The position numbers were made by a program, and so were the translations under genes. Of a stretch of 14,798 nucleotides of DNA, positions 6,579 to 14,032 are shown in pieces; the stretch's first letter is position 1; every line of letters starts with the position of its first letter. The notes beneath the pieces were generated by a model, which saw nothing but the letters and a program-made list of their open reading frames with translations, ran no database searches and had not been told where the DNA came from. The DNA is taken from assembly GCA_031428975.1 (NCBI GenBank), contig JANOYR010000108.1:1-14798 (forward strand), given 5' to 3'. The stretch comes from JAAFIP01 sp031428975 (GTDB lineage Bacteria; Pseudomonadota; Gammaproteobacteria; Burkholderiales; Burkholderiaceae_C).

Positions 6579-7502
6579 TCAAGATGCCTTTTGACTCTTT
6601 GAAGCACTTGCCTGCTGATCGCGCATGTATGCAAACTCTGCCGACATAAAACGCTGCACTGCCATGACCGAAGAAAGCTCAGCCGTGCGCTTGTGGCACA
6701 CCATATAAAGGTGGCCCACAAATGTGCGGTCAATGTCCAAGGGCAGAGCCCGCAGGGTATGAATTTGCGTGTAACGGTGCTGCACAGCGGGCATCAACAT
6801 TGCACCCACACCCGCCCGGCAGGCGGCAAATTGCAAGTTGTAGTCGTCCGATGTAAATGCAGGCTTGAAGTCTGGAATAAGCGCATGCAAGGTCTTATTG
6901 GACCGAACCTCGTCATACGGTGGGGCCCAACAAATCCAGTCCAAATCTTTGGCGGTGTAGTGGGCAGGCAGGTCTTGCACATAACGCGCACTTGCATAGG
7001 CCTTGATGGGGACACTGATCTGGTCTAGGCAGATCAGGTCTGGGTCTTGCGGGGCCATGGTTCGCAGCGATATATCGGCTTCCCCGCGACCTAGGTTAAG
7101 CACTCGCACGGCTGACAATAGCTCTATGCGCAAGCCGGGGTGGGCACGGCGAATATCGGCCACCATGGGGGCCACAAAGTCATAGGCGGCAACGGGTGGG
7201 GCGGCGATGCGCACCTTGCCTTGCATGCCTTTTCCTTGTTGCACTGTGGCCTCGGCGGCCCATTCGGCCATGTGTTGGGCTGAGGGCAGCAGGCGCAGGC
7301 CCAGCGCAGTCAGGCTTACGCCTTGGCTGGCGCGGGTAAACAAGGGTTCGCCCAATTGGCTTTCCAGCGCAGCAATGCGGCGGCTCAAGGTGGCCTGCCC
7401 CAGCCGTAGCATGCGCGCGGCGGCGCTCAAGCTGCCTTGCTCGGCAACGCAAAGAAATAGACGCAAATCGTCCCACTGGGTGTTCATACGGGTTGTATCC
7501 AT
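6579..7502 (-). CDS. LysR-family transcriptional regulator
   Basis: 307 residues. The DNA-binding domain opens with MNTQWDDLRLFLCVAEQGSL and has SAAARMLRLGQATLSRRIAA as helix-turn-helix, followed by LESQLGEPLFTRASQGVSLT. The C-terminal effector domain from about residue 95 has the subclass features KVRIAAPPVAAYDFVAPMVA and EADISLRTM, and a Lys/Ser-rich tail. The W-D-D-L-R-x-F opening is typical of the AphB-like group of LysR regulators. Residue 1 could be the ATG at 7502 or the ATG five codons later at 7487; the second matches the usual family start, and neither has a strong ribosome site. It is divergent from the GDSL lipoprotein gene, which it may regulate. It converges with the MerR gene over a 109-bp gap in which I see no clear terminator. 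Confidence 0.9.
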   Translation of the reverse strand: MDTTRMNTQWDDLRLFLCVAEQGSLSAAARMLRLGQATLSRRIAALESQLGEPLFTRASQGVSLTALGLRLLPSAQHMAEWAAEATVQQGKGMQGKVRIAAPPVAAYDFVAPMVADIRRAHPGLRIELLSAVRVLNLGRGEADISLRTMAPQDPDLICLDQISVPIKAYASARYVQDLPAHYTAKDLDWICWAPPYDEVRSNKTLHALIPDFKPAFTSDDYNLQFAACRAGVGAMLMPAVQHRYTQIHTLRALPLDIDRTFVGHLYMVCHKRTAELSSVMAVQRFMSAEFAYMRDQQASASKSQKAS

Positions 7503-7525
7503 TCAAACGGTGAAGGTGCATGCAT

Positions 7526-7590
7526 ATCCAATTATGGATGATTACATCTGAAATTAGCCAATTGTCATTTGTTATTCGGATGGTAATAAT
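7526..7590 (+). promoter_or_regulatory. promoter of the GDSL esterase gene and candidate LysR site
   Basis: TTGTCA (7562-7567) and AATAAT (7585-7590) are separated by 17 bp, each one base from consensus, giving a leader of roughly 40 bases before the ATG at 7640. Upstream, ATCCA-ATTA-TGGAT (7526-7539) is a dyad placed where a LysR regulator divergently encoded at 7502 could bind. The promoter is well supported by spacing; the operator is inferred. Confidence 0.6.
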
Positions 7591-7639
7591 ACCGCCATCG
7601 TGGTCAACACCCTATTTTTTTTAACCAACTGGAGTACAT

Positions 7640-8836
7640 ATGAAACAAATCAAAACCATCATTTGCGCAGGCGTTGTGGCGGCATCGCTGGCCGCTTGCG
7701 GGGGCGGGGGTGGTTCAACCAGCAGCAATTTAGCAGGTTTTACCTCTGTGGTGTCTTTTGGGGACAGTCTGAGCGATGCGGGAACGTATGCGGTGGGCAC
7801 GGTAGCCGCAGTGGGAGGTGGGCGCTACACGGTCAATTCAGGTGGGGCAACACCAACAAAAATCTGGCTCGATTTTTTGTCCGCACAGCTGGCCTTGCCA
7901 GCGCCCTGCGCAGCAGTCAAAGGGCTTGATGGTTTGGCTGCACAAGGTTTTTCTGTGCCGCCTACCAGCCAAGCCAATTGCACCAACTATGCCCAAGGCG
8001 GCTCGCGCGTGACGCATCCGATTGGGCCTAGCAACAAAAACATCCCTGCCAGTGCAGCGCTTGGCCAGCTCACCTACCCACTTACCACCCAAGTTGCAGA
8101 CCACTTGGGGCGCAACGCTGGCGCATTCAACCCCAAGTCCTTGGTCACGGTCATGGCGGGTGGCAACGATATTTTTATACAAGGTGCTGTTGCCTCAGCC
8201 GCGGCTACTATGGCCACCACACCGACCGCCTCCAATATCGCTGCATTCACAGCGACGGCAACCAATATCGGTGGGTGGTCTTCAGCTGAGCAGGTAGCCG
8301 TATTGACAGCCACTTCTGCAACTGCTGGCCAAGCCGCTTTACAAGCAGGTTTGCTGGCCAATATGTCCAAGGCGGGTGCTGAGCAGGCCAATTTGGTCAA
8401 AACCCAAATCGTCACCAAGGGTGCTCAATATATACTGGTCATCAATTTGCCCAATGCCGGAGCGACACCCTTGGGATTCGCTGGTGGCTCGCAAACCGCT
8501 GCCCTTTTAACCGCCATGGCACAAGCTTTCAACCAAACACTCGCAAAAGGTTTGGCTGGTACTACAGGTGTCATAGTTGCTGATGCATTCACCGCCGGCA
8601 CCGACCAGTACAATAATCCCAGTGCCTATGGCCTGAGCAATGTAACGATGCCTAGTTGCAAGACTGATTCGAGCAATATTCTTGGGGGTGGTGCTTTGGT
8701 GTGCAGCCCCAGCAATGTGATTGCTGGTGATATTTCTCGCTACGGTTTTGCCGACGATGCGCATCCTGCGCCATACGGTCACCAATTGCTCGCTCAATTC
8801 GCGGCCAAGGCGCTTGCTACTGCTGGTTGGCTTTAG
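7640..8836 (+). CDS. GDSL/SGNH-family esterase lipoprotein
   Basis: 398 residues. A lipoprotein signal (MKQIKTIICAGVVAASLAAC) with lipobox L17-A-A-C20 is followed by a Gly-rich spacer, so the enzyme is probably lipid-anchored in the envelope. SGNH blocks are all present: FGDSLSDAG (nucleophile S43), YAQGGSRV (G120/G121), AGGNDIF (N176) and DDAHPAPYGH (D372, H375). These hydrolases cleave carboxyl esters such as lipids. Residues about 182-260 are an Ala/Thr-rich insert of low complexity between blocks III and V. GGAG (7631-7634) lies 5 bases before the ATG. The protein is divergent from a LysR regulator and followed after 9 bp by a dienelactone-hydrolase-family gene, suggesting an operon acting on an exogenous ester (inference). 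The true substrate is not visible from sequence. Confidence 0.92.
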   Translation: MKQIKTIICAGVVAASLAACGGGGGSTSSNLAGFTSVVSFGDSLSDAGTYAVGTVAAVGGGRYTVNSGGATPTKIWLDFLSAQLALPAPCAAVKGLDGLAAQGFSVPPTSQANCTNYAQGGSRVTHPIGPSNKNIPASAALGQLTYPLTTQVADHLGRNAGAFNPKSLVTVMAGGNDIFIQGAVASAAATMATTPTASNIAAFTATATNIGGWSSAEQVAVLTATSATAGQAALQAGLLANMSKAGAEQANLVKTQIVTKGAQYILVINLPNAGATPLGFAGGSQTAALLTAMAQAFNQTLAKGLAGTTGVIVADAFTAGTDQYNNPSAYGLSNVTMPSCKTDSSNILGGGALVCSPSNVIAGDISRYGFADDAHPAPYGHQLLAQFAAKALATAGWL

Positions 8837-8845
8837 GCAGCCCTA

Positions 8846-9661
8846 ATGGATGTCAACATGATGCAACAACGACCCCTGAACCAACGCGATTCGCTCGATG
8901 ATTTCCAGGCTCGCGCCATTACCCTGCAAGGAAAAACCAAAAAAGTGTATGTGGCTGGATCAGGTCCTGCTGTGGTGGTGATGACAGAAATGCCCGGAAT
9001 TAGCCCACACGTAGCGCGCTTTGCCCGCTGGGTCAGAGATGCTGGTTTTACGGTGTACATGCCCCATCTGTTTGGTGACGATGGTGCTGTGCCCAACGCG
9101 CTGAGCACCGTCACTGCGCTTGCGCGGGCCTGTATCGGGGCAGAATTTCGTGTATTCTCTGCCAATGCCTCCAGCCCAGTAACCCAATGGTTGCGTGCCT
9201 TGGCGGCCTTGGCGCATTCTGAGTGTGGCGGTAAGGGGGTGGGAGCCATTGGCATGTGTTTTACCGGTAACTTTGCACTGAGCATGATGCTGGAAAAATC
9301 CGTAATCGCACCTGTTTTGATGCAGCCCTCACTGCCCCTTCAAGATGCGGCTGGGCTGCATATTTCGCCCGAAGAGTTGGCCACGGTCAAAGCCCGCATG
9401 CAAGCGCAGGATTTGACCGTTCTCGCCTACCGCTTTGCGGGCGATAAGTTTTGCAAGGCAGAGCGTTTTGCAGCGTATGAAAAGGCTTTGGGGAACAGTT
9501 TTTGCCCACGTGTATTGCCAGACAGCGCCGCAAACCCCGATACCCCTATGTCCAACCCGCACAGCGTGGTAACACTGCATTTGATTGACGAGGAGGGCGA
9601 GCCTACCCGGGCTGCACGGGACGAGATATTGGGGTTCTTTAAGCTACGCCTGAACGCTTGA
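8846..9661 (+). CDS. dienelactone hydrolase family protein
   Basis: 271 residues, alpha/beta-hydrolase fold. Residues about 33-75 carry the first strands (KVYVAGSGPAVVVMTEMPG, FTVYMPHLFGDD). The nucleophile elbow is G136-M-C138-F-T-G141 with cysteine, as in dienelactone hydrolases, and the acid and base are probably D200 (FAGDKFC) and H239 (NPHSVVTLH). E49 matches the glutamate that primes the cysteine in the family. There is no signal peptide, so it acts in the cytoplasm. The ATG at 8846 lies 9 bp after the esterase stop; AGG of the preceding gene's end is a plausible ribosome site. Internal ATGs at 8858 and 8861 are alternatives. It may act downstream of the secreted esterase; this is context only. 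The convergent neighbour on the other strand ends about 97 bp away. Confidence 0.9.
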   Translation: MDVNMMQQRPLNQRDSLDDFQARAITLQGKTKKVYVAGSGPAVVVMTEMPGISPHVARFARWVRDAGFTVYMPHLFGDDGAVPNALSTVTALARACIGAEFRVFSANASSPVTQWLRALAALAHSECGGKGVGAIGMCFTGNFALSMMLEKSVIAPVLMQPSLPLQDAAGLHISPEELATVKARMQAQDLTVLAYRFAGDKFCKAERFAAYEKALGNSFCPRVLPDSAANPDTPMSNPHSVVTLHLIDEEGEPTRAARDEILGFFKLRLNA

Positions 9662-9758
9662 TTTGAGTTATGCGTCACATCTTGCAATACCATAAGTGCT
9701 CTTGTGAAACAGTAGCAATAGCGAAGCGCACCAGTCTTTCATCGCTTGGAATGGTGTC

Positions 9759-10802
9759 CTACTTTTGAGCGATGTTTGCGGCAACTGGTAATTCCATACC
9801 CCGGTTTTGCATCACCGTGCGCAGGCGGTCGGGGTAATCGGTGATGATGCCGTTTACCCCCCAGTCCATCAGGCGCTGCATGTCGGCAGGGGCGTTTACG
9901 GTCCAAGGAATCACAGGCAGGCCTAGGCTTTGGCTGGTTTTCACCAAGGCTTCGGTCACGTCCATGAAGTGGGGCGACCACAGGTCACCGCCAGCGGCTT
10001 TCACCATATGCGGCATGCTGGTGTGGTCGGCCAGTTTGAATCCTGCCGTCCACACGCTCGCTTGCGTGGGGTTGGCTCCATTGCTGATGGTGTCGCCACC
10101 CGGGCGCTGGGCGCTTAAATACACGGTGTGGATGCGGGTGGCCACCTTTCTGGGCTGCAGCACTTGGTTGGTAACGGCTTTTGCATTGGCCGCTTGCACC
10201 AAGCGCAGGGTGCGCCAGTCAAAACTTTGCACCGTGGTGCGGTGCGCCATGCCATGCTGGGCTATGACGCTAAGCAGCGCCGCCACCATGCGCTCGGGCG
10301 AGGCAGTTTGCTCAGGCAATCCGGGGTGTAGCTTGGTTTCAATATTAAAGCGCACGCTGCCCACATGGCGCTGCTTGACCAGCTCAAACAGTGCGGCCAG
10401 TGTGGGAATGCACTGGCCGTCTACAGGCGTTTGCTGCGCGTAGCTGGCCGCATAGGCGCTGGCGGGGTTGATGCGGCCCACGTCGTAGCTTTGCAGCTGG
10501 GCAAGGCTCAGCGATGCAATGGTGGGAGTTTGCGTGATCCACGCGCCGCTGGCATCGCGGACGAGAGCCGGATTAAGCGTGCGGTCATGGCTGATAACAA
10601 CCACGCCGTCAAGCGTGAGGCCAATGTCCAGCTCTAACGTGGTCACGCCAAGGTCCAGCGCTTTGTTGAAGGCAGCCAATGTGTTCTCTGGCGCTAAGCC
10701 GCGTGCGCCGCGGTGTCCTTGCAGGTCAAAAGCGGCGCTGGTTTGCGCGCCGGCCATGGCGGCGCTCAGGGCCATAACTAGGCTAAGCAAGAAGCGTTGC
10801 AT
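9759..10802 (-). CDS. secreted glycerophosphodiester phosphodiesterase
   Basis: 347 residues from the ATG at 10802, which has AGGAG 6 bases upstream. An in-frame ATG at 10826 would add eight residues but lacks such a site. Residues 1-20 are a signal peptide ending AMAGAQ, so the enzyme is periplasmic. The GDPD TIM-barrel motifs are intact: GHRGARGLAPENT (H30, R31, E39, N40), LELDIGLTLDG (E57, D59), SHDRTLN (H72), and the metal-binding glutamate in NIETKLHP. The C-terminus has PVIPWTVNAP and WGVNGIITDYPDRL. It hydrolyses glycerophosphodiesters to glycerol-3-phosphate and an alcohol, salvaging phospholipid breakdown products. The start lies 48 bp after the stop of the sterol-desaturase-family gene, so it is probably the last gene of that cluster. 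Confidence 0.93.
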   Translation of the reverse strand: MQRFLLSLVMALSAAMAGAQTSAAFDLQGHRGARGLAPENTLAAFNKALDLGVTTLELDIGLTLDGVVVISHDRTLNPALVRDASGAWITQTPTIASLSLAQLQSYDVGRINPASAYAASYAQQTPVDGQCIPTLAALFELVKQRHVGSVRFNIETKLHPGLPEQTASPERMVAALLSVIAQHGMAHRTTVQSFDWRTLRLVQAANAKAVTNQVLQPRKVATRIHTVYLSAQRPGGDTISNGANPTQASVWTAGFKLADHTSMPHMVKAAGGDLWSPHFMDVTEALVKTSQSLGLPVIPWTVNAPADMQRLMDWGVNGIITDYPDRLRTVMQNRGMELPVAANIAQK

Positions 10803-10850
10803 GTGTAACTCCTTTTGAAATGCCAAACGGCATGCCGAGCCTAGCAGACT

Positions 10851-11798
10851 TCAGTGAAAAAGCCGTTTCAAACCCAGCCATTGTTGCGACACCAGGCCCT
10901 GCCCATAGTCTTTGCCTTGTTCCACTTGGTCGCGCACGCCTGTGGCATCAAAGCGTTTTTCATAGTTGGCCGTTCTAAAAAGTGTGTCCCACCAAGGTAA
11001 TAAAACTCCAAAGTTATGCCCACCGAGGACTCTAGAAGGCGACTCATGCCCAATCCCCACCGCGTGGTGCAGGCGGTGAAAGCGCGGGCTGACCCACAGG
11101 CGCTCGCCCCAGTAGCCAAACCACACTTTGATATTGGCGTGCTGGAAGCTTTCTGACAATTGGGTAACCGCCACAATGGCCATGAACTGGCCCGGCGCTA
11201 CGCCGATTAGCTGGGCGGCCAGCACCAAGAGGCTGTCGCGCAGCAGGTCGTCTAGCAAGTGGTTGCGGTTGTCGCTCCATGCGGTCATTTGGCGCTGTGC
11301 ATGGTGCAGGCTGTGCAGCTGCCACCACCAGTTAAAGTGGTGTTGGGCGCGGTGCATCCAGTAGTCCACAAAGTCAAAAGCAAGCAAATACACCACAAAA
11401 CTCAGCAGCGCCCACTGGCTGATGCCCAAGGCCGCATCCAGCTGGAAACCACTGATCCCATGCCCGCGCAAAAAGCCAAACAATTCGTCAAACCACGGAT
11501 CAACTGCAAAGAAAAGCCCCAAACGGAAAAGCCCCAAGCGGTGAATCAGGGTGTACAAAATATCAGTACGCACGGTGGCGCGGTCGGTCAGGGGTTCCAC
11601 AGGCCGCCAGCGCTGCAGCGGCACAAACACGCAGGCAATCACCATGATTTGCAGCAGGCCAACCAGCAACCAGCCCGTAGCGGTGAAGCCGACTTCTACA
11701 ATGCCGCCCATGTCCATGGCGTACATCAGGGGCTGCACCGCTGTTTCAAATATGAACTGCTGGGCGCTGGCAAAGGTGTCAGTCAAAAAAGTAAACAT
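10851..11798 (-). CDS. sterol desaturase / fatty acid hydroxylase family membrane protein
   Basis: 315 residues with membrane segments near 35-60, 83-100 and 128-148. The di-iron histidine clusters of the superfamily are complete: H149-R-A-Q-H153-H154, H162-S-L-H165-H166, H220 in SFQHAN, and RFHRLHH (H241, H244, H245), followed by GHNFG (H261) and LLPWWDTLFRTA, a common end signature. These enzymes use di-iron and oxygen to hydroxylate or desaturate a lipid tail at the inner membrane. The substrate here is unknown; bacterial relatives act on fatty acids, ether lipids, carotenoids or hopanoids. The start is 3 bp after the deacetylase stop, so the genes are coupled. The role of a lipid-modifying enzyme next to a deacetylase, phosphodiesterase and beta-propeller protein is inferred to be envelope modification. 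Confidence 0.92.
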   Translation of the reverse strand: MFTFLTDTFASAQQFIFETAVQPLMYAMDMGGIVEVGFTATGWLLVGLLQIMVIACVFVPLQRWRPVEPLTDRATVRTDILYTLIHRLGLFRLGLFFAVDPWFDELFGFLRGHGISGFQLDAALGISQWALLSFVVYLLAFDFVDYWMHRAQHHFNWWWQLHSLHHAQRQMTAWSDNRNHLLDDLLRDSLLVLAAQLIGVAPGQFMAIVAVTQLSESFQHANIKVWFGYWGERLWVSPRFHRLHHAVGIGHESPSRVLGGHNFGVLLPWWDTLFRTANYEKRFDATGVRDQVEQGKDYGQGLVSQQWLGLKRLFH

Positions 11799-11801
11799 GG
11801 T

Positions 11802-12662
11802 TTAAGACCTTGGTTTGGATGCTGCCTGTTGCGCAATCCAGCCGGTGTAGTGGGGGTGTGTGCGCAGCGTAGCAAAGCACAGACCGCGGGCCTTGAGCCC
11901 CATAATCAATGGCTCAAGCACCTCGGGTGCCCAGGGCTCCTTGCGCGACCAAATGCCCAAATGCGCCATCAAAATATCGCCAGACTGGATGTTTTGGAGG
12001 GCTTTTTTGAGCAACAAGCCATTGGGGTGGCTGTCGCTGGGCAACTCGTCCCCTAAAAATCCCGCATCTGCCCAGCCTACATGCTGGTAGCCACAGCTTT
12101 TGGCCGCAGCGAGCAATTTGGCCGAAGTTTTGCCGCCCGGAGCGCGGTACAGGGGCAGGGCGCTTTTGCCGGTGTATTGCTCGATTTGGTTGCGGGCTTG
12201 GTCAATATTGGCGCAATATTGCGCGGTATCCCATACAAAGCGCTGGCCAGAGCGCGGGCCCGCACTGGGCGAGACCACAAAACGCTGGCTGCTGCCCAGT
12301 GGCTTTTCAGCGTTGCCCACATCGGCCTTCCAGTAGGTGTGGTCAAAGGTGTGGGAGGCAAATTCGTGGCCTTCTTTGCCCCGCTCTGCCCAGAAACTAC
12401 CCCAACTTGTACCGAGACTCATGCCACCGTCTTTGGTTGCTTCATTGGCCACAAAAAAAGTGGCTTTGACTTGGTGTTTGTTGAGAATTTGCGCCATCAA
12501 GGGCGCTACTTGCATGTGGCCAGTGTCGAGTGTGAGGTAGACGGGCTTGGGGCAAGTATTTAAGGTATTTTGTGCCAATGTCGCGGTACTGGCGACGTAT
12601 GCTGCTATAAAAAATAAAGCAAGTTTACTGGCGATTTGCATGCTCAAGCGTCCATACACCAT
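11802..12662 (-). CDS. polysaccharide deacetylase family protein, atypical first motif
   Basis: 286 residues. Signal peptide: either from the ATG at 12662, with AGGA 10 bases upstream, or from the ATG at 12641 (MQIASKLALFFIAAYVASTA). The body is a NodB-type fold: VYLTLDTGHM (D46), ATFFVANEAT, FASHTFDHTYW (H104, H108), LYRAPGGKT (R173), ADAGF (D199) and ILMAHLG (H234). The canonical first motif TFDDG reads TLDTG here, so the second Asp that normally helps bind the metal is Thr47; the two histidines remain. The enzyme may still remove acetyl groups from a glycan, or may have altered chemistry. The start overlaps the end of the YVTN gene by 17-38 bp, and the stop is 3 bp from the sterol-desaturase-family gene, so it is tightly coupled within the operon. 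Confidence 0.9.
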   Translation of the reverse strand: MVYGRLSMQIASKLALFFIAAYVASTATLAQNTLNTCPKPVYLTLDTGHMQVAPLMAQILNKHQVKATFFVANEATKDGGMSLGTSWGSFWAERGKEGHEFASHTFDHTYWKADVGNAEKPLGSSQRFVVSPSAGPRSGQRFVWDTAQYCANIDQARNQIEQYTGKSALPLYRAPGGKTSAKLLAAAKSCGYQHVGWADAGFLGDELPSDSHPNGLLLKKALQNIQSGDILMAHLGIWSRKEPWAPEVLEPLIMGLKARGLCFATLRTHPHYTGWIAQQAASKPRS

Positions 12663-13674
12663 GGGGGGAGCGTCCTACGTTGATGTGGCGAAGCGGCTTT
12701 TTGCCTTCCAGGTCAACCACGGTGAGGCGTTTGGCCCAACGTGCGGTGACATACAGTGATTTTCCGTCAGCCGAGACTTCCATGCAATCGGGGCCGCCGG
12801 GCACGTTGAAGGTGGACACTACAGCCAGCGTTTGCAGGTCAATTTTTGAAATGGTATTGGCTACACGGTTGCTGACCAAGACATGGCGTTTGTCACCCAG
12901 CGCCCGAAAAGCGTGCGCGCCTTCGCCTGTTTTAATCGTTTTGTGCAATTTGGGTTCTTTGCCCGACACATCAAACACCTGCACGCTGTCGGAGGCGGTG
13001 AGCCCCACCAACATGAAGCGGTCATCTTGCGCCCCAAATATATCGGCAGGCATTTTGCCGGTAGCCGTGCGCCAGCGCACCGTTTGCGTGGCCAAATCAA
13101 TGGCAATCAGCTCGTCGCTGTCTTGCATGGTGGAATAGACCGTGGTGGATTTTGCATCAATATAAAGATGGCTGGGCGTTTTGGCCGTCACAATGCGCTT
13201 GGCCAGCGTCAGCTCTTTGCCGTCCCACTTGTAAATATCCACATGGTTGAGGCGGTTGGCCGCCGTCACAAACCAGCGCATATCGGGCGAAAAGCGCAGA
13301 TGGTAGGGATCCAAAATGCCTTTGATGGTGCGCTGCACAGCGGCATTTTGCGGGTCTAAAAACGTCAACGAATCACCCCCCGCGTTGGCCACAATGAGTG
13401 ATTTTGTATCGGGCGTGAGGTACAGGTGGTGCGGCTCTTTGCCCGTGGAGATGCGGGTTTTCTCCGTCCAAGTGAGCGGGTCAATCACGCTGATGGAGGC
13501 GTCTAGCGAATTTAAAACTATGACTGGAGGCGCAGCTACAGCGGCTTTGGCAGCGCTGGCAACATTGGCAGGCACTTTAATTGCTACACTTTGCGTAGCA
13601 GACTGTGACCATATGACGGTGACATTGGCCAAAAAAGCTATAAAAACGAGGAAATAGACAAGCAAACGGTTCAA
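12625..13674 (-). CDS. YVTN-type beta-propeller protein, periplasmic
   Basis: 349 residues starting at a TTG (13674-13672). In frame upstream there is no ATG or GTG before a stop at 13710-13708, and no internal ATG follows until well inside the propeller, so TTG is the only sensible start. Residues 1-24 (MNRLLVYFLVFIAFLANVTV onward) are a signal peptide; then an Ala/Val-rich linker and, from about 50, seven repeats of the YVTN type: ISVIDPLTWTEKTRISTGKE, VANAGGDSLTFLDP, YHLRFSPDMRWFVTA, VSNRVANTISKIDL and LYVTARWAKRLTVVD. Such propellers act as scaffolds or bind redox or peptide partners; no catalytic residue is evident. First gene of a minus-strand cluster; its stop lies inside the deacetylase gene. 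Confidence 0.88.
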   Translation of the reverse strand: MNRLLVYFLVFIAFLANVTVIWSQSATQSVAIKVPANVASAAKAAVAAPPVIVLNSLDASISVIDPLTWTEKTRISTGKEPHHLYLTPDTKSLIVANAGGDSLTFLDPQNAAVQRTIKGILDPYHLRFSPDMRWFVTAANRLNHVDIYKWDGKELTLAKRIVTAKTPSHLYIDAKSTTVYSTMQDSDELIAIDLATQTVRWRTATGKMPADIFGAQDDRFMLVGLTASDSVQVFDVSGKEPKLHKTIKTGEGAHAFRALGDKRHVLVSNRVANTISKIDLQTLAVVSTFNVPGGPDCMEVSADGKSLYVTARWAKRLTVVDLEGKKPLRHINVGRSPHGVWTLEHANRQ

Positions 13675-13689
13675 AATAAAGCACCCAGC

Positions 13690-13729
13690 AAAATCGGCCC
13701 CCGGTTTTCAGCTGAAAACCGATTTTCGG
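13690..13729. repeat. overlapping palindrome cluster before the YVTN gene
   Basis: A perfect 20-bp palindrome, CGGTTTTCAGCTGAAAACCG (13702-13721), is overlapped by AAAATCGG (13690-13697) pairing with CCGATTTT (13719-13726), by GAAAA-CCGA-TTTTC (13714-13727) and by CCGA-TTT-TCGG (13719-13729). Several mutually exclusive stems can form. It starts 16-47 bases upstream of the TTG start of the beta-propeller gene, so it could be a regulator site, a leader structure or a cruciform-forming spot. Confidence 0.6.
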
Positions 13730-13842
13730 GCAACCCCTGAGTGTACCCGCTGTGGCATGGCCTCTCAGAGGCGAAAGGAATGTGCGCTTGGCGTGTTTCA
13801 GGCGTTGGTTTGGCAAATCCGGCATTGGGCACTGTGCGTGCG

Positions 13843-13943
13843 ACCACCTCGGCGCATGGGTTGGACATCTCCGCGGCTGTCCTCCGGCCTCGTGGCCTCC
13901 CCCTTTATGCCGCTGCGACGTCCAACCCAAGCGCCGAGGCGGT
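13843..13943 (-). repeat. hairpin element, copy A (conserved 49-bp core, long paired arms)
   Basis: Arms 13843-13866 and 13920-13943 are inverted repeats, 22 of 24 positions complementary. The core at 13869-13917 is flanked by 2-base spacers (AT and AC). The core is 45 of 49 identical to copy B read on the other strand. Inside it, GGCC-x4-GGCC can form an apical stem and GCGGC/GCCGC a second one. Strand is given for the RNA sense in which the stem mismatch at 13846/13940 becomes a U-G pair. I recognise no known repeat family. Confidence 0.72.
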
Positions 13944-14032
13944 TGAAAGGGGGTTTTTGGGACAAGACGAAGGCATTGCTTGTCTGTGCGACATCCTCTG
14001 CATGTGAAGGCAGTGCGCTACCAAAATCTCAA

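Noticed and set aside
9662..9758. Possible terminator in the gap between convergent genes (AAGCG ... CGCTT around 9725-9755)
   Set aside because: Only five paired bases around a long loop, with no following T tract; too weak to call.
11259..12056. 265-residue plus-strand frame
   Set aside because: Antisense to the sterol-desaturase-family and deacetylase genes, both with complete motifs; a shadow frame from codon bias.
13702..13721. Palindrome as a classical intrinsic terminator for the upstream ABC gene
   Set aside because: It lies nearly 500 bases beyond the ABC stop, and no uninterrupted U tract directly follows the stem on the minus strand.
13741..14007. Plus-strand open frame, with an ATG at 13779, through repeat copy A
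   Set aside because: The purine tract AAAGGA abuts the ATG with no spacer, the frame passes through the hairpin element, and the sequence shows no recognisable domain. Best explained as a chance frame over a GC-rich repeat.
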